Positions 1 through 6,256 of a DNA stretch of 8,256 nt are shown one piece after another. Made by a program: the position numbers and the translations under genes. The stretch covers positions 1-8,256 of the forward strand of contig PKYX01000488.1 in the NCBI GenBank assembly GCA_003132825.1, written 5' to 3'. The notes under the pieces are model-generated. The model saw only the letters and a list, made by a program, of their open reading frames with translations, did no database searches and was not told where the DNA came from. The first letter of the stretch is position 1; every line of letters begins with the position of its first letter. Origin of the DNA: Acidobacteriaceae bacterium. GTDB lineage: Bacteria; Acidobacteriota; Terriglobia; Terriglobales; Acidobacteriaceae.

Positions 1-22
1 GGCCCTGATTTGGACTACTCGG

Positions 23-52
23 TAACATTTTCCGATTCCTGTTTTGCATAAT
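23..52 (+). promoter_or_regulatory. Candidate promoter of the ROK regulator gene (weak)
   Basis: The 72 bases before the first gene are clearly more AT-rich than the rest of the window. A -10-like hexamer CATAAT (47-52, five of six matches to TATAAT) would start transcription near base 59 and leave a leader of about 14 bases. The matching -35 region is poor (TAACAT at 23-28, spacing 18). No clear Shine-Dalgarno sequence precedes the ATG at 73, so near-leaderless translation is possible. The sequence before base 1 is not seen, so the true promoter could lie further upstream. Confidence 0.27.
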
Positions 53-72
53 TAGTACGGAACAACAACTAA

Positions 73-1296
73 ATGCGACAGATTGACTTCACGAACACGC
101 AGGTGGCTTCGAGCGGCACCGCGCGAGATATTAATCGAGGAGTTGTGCTGAACCTGATCCGACGCCGTCAGCCAATTTCCCGGGCGAGCCTGGCTCGGGC
201 GTCGGGGTTACAGCGCAGCACCGTCTCGCTCATCACCGAGCAACTGATTCGTGAGCAGTGGGTGGTCTATGGACCGACCGGGCGTCTGCCGCGCGGACGT
301 CGTCCCACATTTTTGCGCCTGAATGATAGCCGGGCCATCGTGGTGGCCGATATTCGGCCAGCCCAGAGCACCGTGGCGGTGGCGGATGTGAATGGACGCT
401 TTCTGTCGCAGGAGGCGCTGGCCACGGCGGCCGATCCGCGCCAGGCTGCGGAACAGTTCGCCGCCAGGATTCGTCATCAGATGGAGATGCATCCCGATCG
501 TGTTTTTGAAGGTGTGGGCATCAGTTTGTCTGGCCGGTTCGACCTGGTGACCCAGCGTGTAGGGTTTGCTCCCAACTTGAAATGGTCGGACTTCGACCTC
601 AAAGGACCGATTGAAAAAGCGACCGGCATGCGGGTGGAAGTGGAAAACGCAGCCAACGCCTGCGTGTTGGCGGAGGTCTGGTTCGGCCATGCGGAGGGAG
701 TGCGCGATCTGGTCGTGGTCACGATTGCAGAAGGCTTGGGCACGGGAATCTTCACCAACGGACAGTTGGTGAGGGGACTGAATGGGATGGCAGGTGAATT
801 CGGCCACGCCCCCCTTGATCCCAGTGGACCGGCTTGTGCGTGCGGGCGCCGGGGATGTTGGGAAATGTATGCGTCAAACCGCGCCGCCCTGCGCTACTAC
901 CACGAGTCCAACACCACCCCACCGGAGTTTAGTTTCCAGGATTTGCTGGCCTTGGCAGAAACCGAGGATGCGCTGGCGTGGAAGGCGCTCGACCGCATGG
1001 CGCATGCCATTGGGCGGGGCTTGCGCATGATCATCGCAGGGCTGTCGCCCGCGGAAATCGTGATTGCTGCGGAATTGAATCGTCTCTGGCCGCGGCTGGG
1101 TCCGGTGATCGAAGCCGAAGTCCGATCGGCGGTGCTGGTGGGGAAACCGCCGCGGGTGAGGCCGGCGGCAGTCGAACCGAGTATGGCCCGTCTGCGCGGC
1201 GCGGTAGCGCTGGTGCTGCAAAGGCATTTCGGACCCGCCGCTGGCAGGCTCGAAGACGCCGAGTCCATGCAGCTGGTGCAGAGCAGGACGGGCTAG
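73..1296 (+). CDS. ROK family transcriptional regulator (kinase-inactive, XylR/NagC-like)
   Basis: A 407-residue protein of the usual size for ROK regulators (about 400). Residues 21-65 form a winged helix-turn-helix with the recognition helix around SGLQRSTVSLITEQL (44-58), which should bind DNA. The ROK domain follows from about residue 87. The zinc/sugar-site signature is intact: GEFGH (241-245), then CxCGxxGCxE with Cys255, Cys257, Cys262 and Glu264. Kinase features are lost. The phosphate-binding DxGxT-type loop reads DIRPAQST (93-100). The catalytic Asp of sugar kinases, normally in an E-N-D-x-N context, is Ala193 in ENAAN (191-195). By family knowledge such proteins are cytoplasmic repressors or activators released by a sugar or sugar derivative; the ligand cannot be read from sequence. 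The start at 73 places the HTH at the expected position. The receptor gene starts 80 bases downstream on the same strand, so control of that receptor is plausible but inferred. Confidence 0.93.
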   Translation: MRQIDFTNTQVASSGTARDINRGVVLNLIRRRQPISRASLARASGLQRSTVSLITEQLIREQWVVYGPTGRLPRGRRPTFLRLNDSRAIVVADIRPAQSTVAVADVNGRFLSQEALATAADPRQAAEQFAARIRHQMEMHPDRVFEGVGISLSGRFDLVTQRVGFAPNLKWSDFDLKGPIEKATGMRVEVENAANACVLAEVWFGHAEGVRDLVVVTIAEGLGTGIFTNGQLVRGLNGMAGEFGHAPLDPSGPACACGRRGCWEMYASNRAALRYYHESNTTPPEFSFQDLLALAETEDALAWKALDRMAHAIGRGLRMIIAGLSPAEIVIAAELNRLWPRLGPVIEAEVRSAVLVGKPPRVRPAAVEPSMARLRGAVALVLQRHFGPAAGRLEDAESMQLVQSRTG

Positions 1297-1312
1297 CAAT
1301 TCTGCTGGGTGT

Positions 1313-1337
1313 GAGCGCGATCGAGCAGCAAGCGCTC
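1313..1337 (+). repeat. Inverted repeat between regulator and receptor genes
   Basis: Perfect 6-base inverted repeat GAGCGC (1313-1318) / GCGCTC (1332-1337) with a 13-base loop. An alternative, mutually exclusive stem is CGAGC (1322-1326) / GCTCG (1334-1338). It lies in the 80-base gap, 17 bases after the regulator stop and about 40 bases before the receptor start. No T-run follows, so it is not a convincing intrinsic terminator. It could be an operator half-site pair, a weak RNA hairpin or chance in GC-rich DNA. Confidence 0.3.
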
Positions 1338-1366
1338 GGAACGAGATTGGCAACATTACTTGATTT

Positions 1367-1371
1367 GGAGG
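1367..1371 (+). promoter_or_regulatory. Ribosome binding site that fixes the receptor start
   Basis: GGAGG at 1367-1371 lies five bases before the ATG at 1377. This decides the start of the receptor gene: the same reading frame stays open for 399 more bases upstream, inside the regulator gene, but only the ATG at 1377 has both a ribosome site and a signal peptide right after it. Confidence 0.8.
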
Positions 1372-1376
1372 GTTCC

Positions 1377-4300
1377 ATGTCGAAGCTGACTCAGGTTGAT
1401 GAAACGAAGCAAGTGGGCTCGCGCCGCGGACGTGTCATGGTCGCAGCTTTGGTGATGTCGCTACTATGCGTATTCTCCGGCATAGCCCCGGGACAAGTCC
1501 TCTACGGAGTGCTTACGGGAAACGTGACGGATCCGACGGGCGCTGTCCTAGCCGGCGCGAGTGTGGTCGCGCAAAACGCCCAGACGGGAGCTTCCGAGGA
1601 AACCAAGGCGGACCAGAGCGGTGTCTATCGCTTTGCGGCGCTGCAACCGGGAGTCTACAAGGTCACGATTTCGTCGCCGAATTTTGCCACGATGGTCGAG
1701 GAGACCGTCCCGGTGGTCGTGAATAACGTGCAACGCCTGGACGTGCAGCTGCACGTAGGGAAAACTCAGCAGACCGTCACGGTGACCGGCGAAGCCCCGG
1801 TGCTGCAGACCGACAAATCCGATGTACATACCGACTTGACCGCCAACGAGATCGCTAACTTGCCGATTACGTCATCGGTCGGAGGACGGAACTTCCAGTC
1901 CTTGCTTCGTGTGGTCCCGGGCTTTGGCAATATGGCCGAACAGAACTCGGCGGCTGGCAATCCGCAGCGCGCCATGACCACCAACGTCAACGGACAGTCG
2001 ATGCAGGGGATCAATACTCGGATTGATGGTGCCCAGGATGCCTATCCTTGGCTGCCAGCCAACGTCGCCTATGTGCCGCCGGCGGATGCGATCGAAACCG
2101 TGAATGTCGTGACCAACTCGTTTGATCCTGAGCAGGGCATGGCGGGTGGTGCGGCGGTGAACGTGCAGATCAAATCGGGCACGAACCAATTCCACGGCGA
2201 AGGGTTCGAATTCGGTACGGATAATTTCCTGCGCACCAGAAACTACTTTCAGACCGACCCCACCCGTTTCCCGGAGAAACCGAAGAATGTGCAGAACCAG
2301 TTCGGCGGGACCTTCGGCGGGCCCATCAAGAAGGATAAACTCTTCTTCTTCGCTGACTTCCAGCGCACCACGCAACGCGGAATTGGTACGCCAACCGAAA
2401 CCTTGCCAACCATGGCGGAGCGAACCGGAGACTTCTCCGCCGAGCTTCCGGCTCTGCCCGCCGGGACCGACTGCAATACAACGACCGGCACGAAAAACGG
2501 ATGTATTTTCAATCCGCTTACGGGGTTGGCCTTCCCCGGCAACGTCATTCCGACCAGCATGATCGATCCGGCGGCGGCGCAGCTCATGGCACTGCTGCCG
2601 ACGTTGCCGGCCAACGCTCCGACCACCAACAACTACGTGGCGCACGGGACCGGTCAGTACAACGTGAACGACACCGACATCAAGGTCAACTATATCCCGG
2701 GCCAAAAGTCCACCATCTTCGGGCGCTACAGCATCTCGAGCAGTTTTATATTCGATCCCCCGGCTCTCGGCGCGGCGGGCGGCGACGCCACCAACGGCGG
2801 CCAGCAAGGCAACGCCAACTCGCGCATTCAGAGTGTGGGTCTGGGCGGTACCTATAGCTTCAGCCCGACACTTCTGTTCGACTGGAACGCCGGATTTACG
2901 CGCCAGCGGCTGGGCGCGACCGACGTTGACATCAACTCGCAATTCGGGCTTAGCACTCTCGGCATTTCCGGGACCAACGCCGCCGGGACGACGGGTGATC
3001 CGACTCTTTACGGTGGCATCCCGGCATTTCAGACAGCGAGCGCAGCCAATATCGGAAATGCCAACACCGGCAATCCGTTTCTGTTTCGCGACAACCAATA
3101 TGTGACGGGTGAAAACCTGAGCTGGATGCATGGCAAGCACGCCTTCCGCTTTGGCTTTGAGTTGAATCACGTGCAAATGAACCACTTCCAACCGCAGGGT
3201 GCCGATGGCACCTTCACCACAGCACGTGGTTCCTTTGATTTCGATGGAAACCTAACCGCGGCTGGCGGAGCGACTCCAACCAATCCGTTCAACTCCCTCG
3301 CGCAGCTTCTCTTGGGTCTGCCAAATCGTGCCGGCAAGGCAGTCTTGCTGAACAACCCCGACTCGCTGCGTTGGTGGGTCTACTCCTGGTACGCGCGCGA
3401 TCAGTGGGAGATTTTGCCCAGACTGACTCTGACCCTGGGAGTGCGTTGGGAGTACTATCCGTTCGGGTACGCGGATAAGGGACGTGGACTGCCCCTGTTT
3501 AACCCCTCGACCGGCAATGTCTTGATCGGCGGAGCCGGGAACATACCCGAAAACGACGGGGTCGATGCGGGCAGCGGCCAGTTCCTCCCTCGGGTTGGTC
3601 TCGCCTATCGATTGACCGAGAAGACCGTGATTCGCGCAGGCTACGGCATGAGCGCGGACCCGAACCAATACCACTTCCTACGCAACGCATATCCCAGCAC
3701 AATCACCACCGATCCAGTCGGAAGCTCTACCGGAACGCCTCCCGAAATAAGCCTCACGGGAACGAACGCGACCGGTCCGTTTGGCCCGGGCGGCGCCATC
3801 ACCACCTTGCCCATCGGTCTGGCGCCGATCCTGGTGGCGTTGCCGAATACCAGTTCCGGATCGATTCCACTGCCGAACGGTGCGGGAACCAGAACCTGGC
3901 CGACCGACTTTCGGCGCGGGTATATCAACTCCTACAACCTGACGGTGCAGCAAGAATTCGCCGGTTTCGTGGCGGAAGCAGGCTTCGTGGGTGATACCGC
4001 CATCCGTCCGCTGAGCAACGTGAATATCAATGCGGCAGCGGTCTGTCCGGCGGTTCTCCCGGGCGGGGCTGTCCGCAATTCAGCCAACTGTAATGCCGAT
4101 GGATTTGGCCGCGTTCTCAATGTCAATGGTCATAACTGGAGCACCATCAGCGAGCTGGAGCCGTACAAGAACAACTACTACGACGCACTGCAGGCCAAGT
4201 TGACCCGGCAGCTGAAGGGCGGGTCGGTTGTCGGCATGGCTTATACCTTCTCTAAGGCGATTGACTATACCGACAACGATGACCTGAATGGCTCGTTCGA

Positions 4301-4994
4301 AAATTTGCCCCAGTACTATAACTTGAACCGCTCGCTGGCCAGCTTCGACCGAACCCATAACTTGCAAATCTACGCGGTCTATAACCTGCCCTTTGGCCAT
4401 GGCCAACGATGGGCGACGAGCGGAATCGGCAATGCGATCGCCGGCGGTTGGCGGCTGAACACCGTCATCAGCAAGTTAAGCGGCACGCCGTTTTCGATCA
4501 CCGGTAATTCCGTCTTCTTGAATCCGGCGGTGCAAGATGGTCTTACCGACCCCGTGAATCAAGTCGGTTCCTACCACGTGGTTGGTGGCAACCCATGGTC
4601 CGGAGCCGGGACCTGCCCACTGTCCATGCTGTCGTGCCACTATTTCGACCCCTCCGTGTTCGCCCAGCCGGCGCTCGGGGCCTTCGGCGATACCCGGCGT
4701 GACGAGTTCCGCGGGCCGGGTATCTTTGATGCTGATTTCAGCGTGTTCCGGAACTTCAAGCTTACCGAACGCTTCACCTTCCAATTTCAGGCGAATATGT
4801 TTGGCTTGACCAACACGCCGCGTTTCAACAATCCAAACGCTGGTTGTGGATCGGGAGCAGCGGGGTCGCTCTGCAGTACTGCCGCCGCGACCAACAACTT
4901 CGGCGCCATCACCGGTACCAACGGAACGAGCGGAAGCAACTCGAGCACCGACGGAGCGCGGGTGATTTGGTTCGCCGGGAAGTTGATCTTCTGA
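1377..4994 (+). CDS. TonB-dependent receptor, Oar-like, with N-terminal carboxypeptidase regulatory-like domain
   Basis: A 1205-residue outer-membrane receptor, typical in length for Acidobacteriota Oar-like proteins. A signal peptide has a basic N-region (RRGR, 16-19) and a hydrophobic core at 20-36, with likely cleavage after APG (37-39). Residues 44-128 match a CarboxypepD_reg-like beta-sandwich (TDPTGAVLAGASV; SGVYRFAALQPGVYKVT). A TonB-box-like segment QTVTVTGE (132-139) leads into the plug (about 140-270, including NLPITSSVGGRNFQSLL). The rest is barrel: QFGGTFGGPIKKDKLFFFAD (308-327), WYARDQWEILPRLTLTLGVR (671-690), YTFSKAIDY (956-964) and LPFGHGQ (1004-1010). The protein ends in aromatic Phe1205 after RVIWFAGKLIF, the usual terminal strand for BAM insertion. 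The eight cysteines after the signal peptide form four close pairs. By family knowledge it imports or binds a large ligand using TonB/ExbBD energy. A glycan is suggested only by the neighbouring regulator and glycosidase. No SusD-like partner is present. Confidence 0.93.
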   Translation: MSKLTQVDETKQVGSRRGRVMVAALVMSLLCVFSGIAPGQVLYGVLTGNVTDPTGAVLAGASVVAQNAQTGASEETKADQSGVYRFAALQPGVYKVTISSPNFATMVEETVPVVVNNVQRLDVQLHVGKTQQTVTVTGEAPVLQTDKSDVHTDLTANEIANLPITSSVGGRNFQSLLRVVPGFGNMAEQNSAAGNPQRAMTTNVNGQSMQGINTRIDGAQDAYPWLPANVAYVPPADAIETVNVVTNSFDPEQGMAGGAAVNVQIKSGTNQFHGEGFEFGTDNFLRTRNYFQTDPTRFPEKPKNVQNQFGGTFGGPIKKDKLFFFADFQRTTQRGIGTPTETLPTMAERTGDFSAELPALPAGTDCNTTTGTKNGCIFNPLTGLAFPGNVIPTSMIDPAAAQLMALLPTLPANAPTTNNYVAHGTGQYNVNDTDIKVNYIPGQKSTIFGRYSISSSFIFDPPALGAAGGDATNGGQQGNANSRIQSVGLGGTYSFSPTLLFDWNAGFTRQRLGATDVDINSQFGLSTLGISGTNAAGTTGDPTLYGGIPAFQTASAANIGNANTGNPFLFRDNQYVTGENLSWMHGKHAFRFGFELNHVQMNHFQPQGADGTFTTARGSFDFDGNLTAAGGATPTNPFNSLAQLLLGLPNRAGKAVLLNNPDSLRWWVYSWYARDQWEILPRLTLTLGVRWEYYPFGYADKGRGLPLFNPSTGNVLIGGAGNIPENDGVDAGSGQFLPRVGLAYRLTEKTVIRAGYGMSADPNQYHFLRNAYPSTITTDPVGSSTGTPPEISLTGTNATGPFGPGGAITTLPIGLAPILVALPNTSSGSIPLPNGAGTRTWPTDFRRGYINSYNLTVQQEFAGFVAEAGFVGDTAIRPLSNVNINAAAVCPAVLPGGAVRNSANCNADGFGRVLNVNGHNWSTISELEPYKNNYYDALQAKLTRQLKGGSVVGMAYTFSKAIDYTDNDDLNGSFENLPQYYNLNRSLASFDRTHNLQIYAVYNLPFGHGQRWATSGIGNAIAGGWRLNTVISKLSGTPFSITGNSVFLNPAVQDGLTDPVNQVGSYHVVGGNPWSGAGTCPLSMLSCHYFDPSVFAQPALGAFGDTRRDEFRGPGIFDADFSVFRNFKLTERFTFQFQANMFGLTNTPRFNNPNAGCGSGAAGSLCSTAAATNNFGAITGTNGTSGSNSSTDGARVIWFAGKLIF

Positions 4995-5143
4995 TCGAAC
5001 GCCAGGGAGCTTTTCTGCGGCTACCTTGGCGACAGCGGAGGGCTCCTGCCGGTCTCGGGCCGGAGCCTGCCGCTCGACTCCGCCCTCGTTCGATTCGCTC
5101 AAGGAGTATTTCGAGCGGCCTTTCCTGCCCTGTTCTGGCCGCT
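4994..5143 (+). other. Structured intergenic region with nested inverted repeats
   Basis: Starting at the last base of the receptor stop codon, an 8-base perfect inverted repeat, ATCGAACG (4994-5001) / CGTTCGAT (5087-5094), can close a three-way junction. Inside are hairpin I (5002-5029: CCA+GG pairs with CC+TGG across a bulged T, then AGC/GCT, 9-base loop) and hairpin II (5034-5074, about 14 canonical pairs plus one G-T). A separate hairpin III follows: AGCGGCC (5114-5120) / GGCCGCT (5137-5143). Pairings were checked base by hand; energies were not computed. It could be a 3'-end element of the receptor mRNA, a leader of the reductase gene, a small RNA, or chance folding of GC-rich DNA. No gene is seen in the gap. 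Confidence 0.35.
5034..5074 (+). terminator. Strong hairpin without U-tract, possible terminator or RNA-stabilising stem
   Basis: Stem arms 5034-5050 and 5058-5074 pair as AGCGG/CCGCT, one A-G mismatch, one G-T pair, GGCTCC/GGAGCC, one T-C mismatch, then GCC/GGC around a 7-base loop (GGTCTCG). It lies 40 bases after the receptor stop. The bases after it (CGACTCCGCC) hold no T-run, so a classical intrinsic terminator is not shown. Protection of the receptor mRNA 3' end, or U-less termination, are alternatives. Confidence 0.33.
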
Positions 5144-5186
5144 GGTACGACGACTCCGCCGAGACGAATAGAGAAGACTGGTGGTT

Positions 5187-5192
5187 GAAGGA
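5187..5192 (+). promoter_or_regulatory. Ribosome binding site of the SDR gene
   Basis: GAAGGA at 5187-5192 is the only Shine-Dalgarno-like sequence here. It is 11 bases from the ATG at 5204 (slightly long) but only 2 bases from an in-frame TTG at 5195 (too close). The ATG is therefore the better start. Confidence 0.55.
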
Positions 5193-5203
5193 TATTGCCT
5201 TTC

Positions 5204-5980
5204 ATGGGACATCCGGCACTGGACCTGGGTTCAAAAACAGCGGTGGTGATTGGTGGAACTTCGGGCATTGGTCTGACGCTTGCGAAAGGGCTGGCGCAGG
5301 CTGGCGCTGACGTAATCCCCAGCGGGCGCCGCACCGGGCTGGTCCAATCCGCAGCGGATGAGATCGGGGAAATGGGCCGCCAGACTTTGGCCGTGCCCTC
5401 GGATGTGACGGACCGGGCAAGCCTGGAGGCGTTGCTCGCCGCAGTGCTGGCCAAGTTCGACAAGGTGGACATTCTGGTGAACTGTGCGGGATGCACCGAG
5501 CGCGGCGCCATCCTCGACCTTGCCGAAAGCGAGTGGAACAGCATTCTTGAAACCAACCTGAATGGCACACTGCGGGCCTGCCAGATCTTCGGACGCAAGA
5601 TGGTGGAGCGGAAGGCGGGGCGAATTATCAACATAGCCTCACTGTCCTCCTTGGTAGCCATGTACGAAGTGGCCGCCTATTCCGCCAGCAAAGCCGCCGT
5701 GGCATCCCTGACAAAGTCTCTGGCGGTTGAGTGGGCGCGCTACGGCGTGTGTGTAAACGCGATTGTGCCTGGAGTTTTCCGCACGGATCTCAACCTGGGA
5801 TTGCTCGATGGGACCCCACGCGGGCAGGAGCTTCTTCTGCGGACTCCTATGCGCCGCTTCGGGCAGCTTGCGGAGTTGGTCGGCGCGGCGGTATTCCTCG
5901 CCTCAGATGCGGCGAGTTTCGTTACCGGCCACCTGCTGGCGGTTGACGGGGGATTTCTCGCGAGCGGCGTGAACCAGTAG
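5204..5980 (+). CDS. SDR family NAD(P)-dependent oxidoreductase (classical, KduD/gluconate dehydrogenase/FabG-like)
   Basis: A 258-residue classical short-chain dehydrogenase/reductase, a cytoplasmic Rossmann-fold enzyme of normal length. The cofactor motif is GGTSGIG (17-23). Asp67 (SDVTD) is placed to contact adenine, and NCAG (93-96) replaces the usual NNAG. The catalytic tetrad is complete: Asn118 (ETNLNG), Ser146, Tyr159 and Lys163 (YSASK). The PG motif is at 189-190, and the C-terminal TGHLLAVDGG (241-250) is typical. At the end of beta-strand 2 the sequence reads PSGRR (39-43), with arginines and no acidic residue, which by family rules favours NADP(H). The substrate is not readable. 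Sugar-acid dehydrogenases (gluconate 5-dehydrogenase, KduD) and 3-oxoacyl reductases share this pattern; the sugar setting slightly favours the former. The gene follows the receptor by 209 bases of structured DNA, so cotranscription is uncertain. An in-frame TTG at 5195 would add three residues. Confidence 0.92.
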   Translation: MGHPALDLGSKTAVVIGGTSGIGLTLAKGLAQAGADVIPSGRRTGLVQSAADEIGEMGRQTLAVPSDVTDRASLEALLAAVLAKFDKVDILVNCAGCTERGAILDLAESEWNSILETNLNGTLRACQIFGRKMVERKAGRIINIASLSSLVAMYEVAAYSASKAAVASLTKSLAVEWARYGVCVNAIVPGVFRTDLNLGLLDGTPRGQELLLRTPMRRFGQLAELVGAAVFLASDAASFVTGHLLAVDGGFLASGVNQ

Positions 5981-6035
5981 AAACCGGTGCGACCAACCTC
6001 GCGAGAGCATGGAGCGATGACGATTTCCGGCTGAG

Positions 6036-6079
6036 AAAGGCCCTTCCGATGGCTTGGCTGGCTTTGCTCGCGGCCTTTT
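6036..6079 (+). terminator. Weak terminator-like inverted repeat after the SDR gene
   Basis: AAAGGCC (6036-6042) and GGCCTTT (6072-6078) are perfect complements, and the second arm runs into TTTTCTT. A-tract stem and T-rich end fit an intrinsic terminator, but the 29-base loop is long and the T-run is short. It lies 55 bases after the SDR stop and just before the candidate ctaB promoter, which is where a unit boundary would be expected. Confidence 0.27.
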
Positions 6080-6105
6080 CTTCGCGTTGCGGCCTCTGCT
6101 ATACT
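6077..6105 (+). promoter_or_regulatory. Candidate extended -10 promoter of ctaB
   Basis: TGCTATACT (6097-6105) contains an extended -10 (TG, one base, TATACT; five of six matches to TATAAT). The -35 position with 17-base spacing is TTTCTT (6077-6082), weak, but extended -10 promoters depend less on it. Transcription would begin near 6112, giving a leader of about 145 bases before ctaB. This is the best promoter-like sequence in the window. Confidence 0.42.
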
Positions 6106-6111
6106 CAGGCC

Positions 6112-6125
6112 CGCCTCAGCAGGCG
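6112..6125 (+). repeat. Short 5' stem-loop at the predicted ctaB transcript start
   Basis: CGCCT (6112-6116) and AGGCG (6121-6125) form a perfect 5-base stem with a CAGC loop, at or next to the start predicted from the extended -10. A 5'-terminal stem-loop could protect the mRNA from decay. The remaining leader to 6256 shows no ribosome site of quality and no recognised riboswitch. Confidence 0.3.
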
Positions 6126-6256
6126 CTCGAAAGATTGCGGCGCTGCACACCGGGATTTTGGTCCTTCTTCATTTCGCCGATGTGCATTGATTTGGGTTGC
6201 GGTCGAGCACGATCGCGCCAGCAATCGCAGCGGAACTGACTGAGCTGTGAAACCGA

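Noticed and set aside
978..1376. In-frame upstream extension of the receptor gene through the 3' third of the regulator gene (133 extra residues).
   Set aside because: The extension overlaps a well-supported ROK coding frame, encodes Arg/Ala/Gly-rich shadow sequence, and would bury the signal peptide. GGAGG at 1367 supports the start at 1377.
1872..3191. Long reverse-strand open frame (439 residues) opposite the receptor gene.
   Set aside because: It is antisense to strongly recognisable receptor sequence, has no family motif, and is typical of GC-rich codon shadowing.
5101..5106. AAGGAG resembling a ribosome site in the receptor-SDR gap.
   Set aside because: No ATG, GTG or TTG stands at a suitable distance, so it does not start a gene.
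5998..6005. Palindrome CTCGCGAG just after the SDR gene.
   Set aside because: Eight-base GC-rich palindromes are expected by chance here, and it has no loop or T-run to make it a terminator.
6049..6243. Two overlapping forward small frames of about 60 codons before ctaB.
   Set aside because: No ribosome site or protein motif. They overlap each other and the candidate ctaB promoter.
6106..6256. ctaB leader considered as a heme- or metal-sensing riboswitch.
   Set aside because: No conserved riboswitch core or class-specific motif can be recognised by eye; only a short 5' stem-loop is supported.
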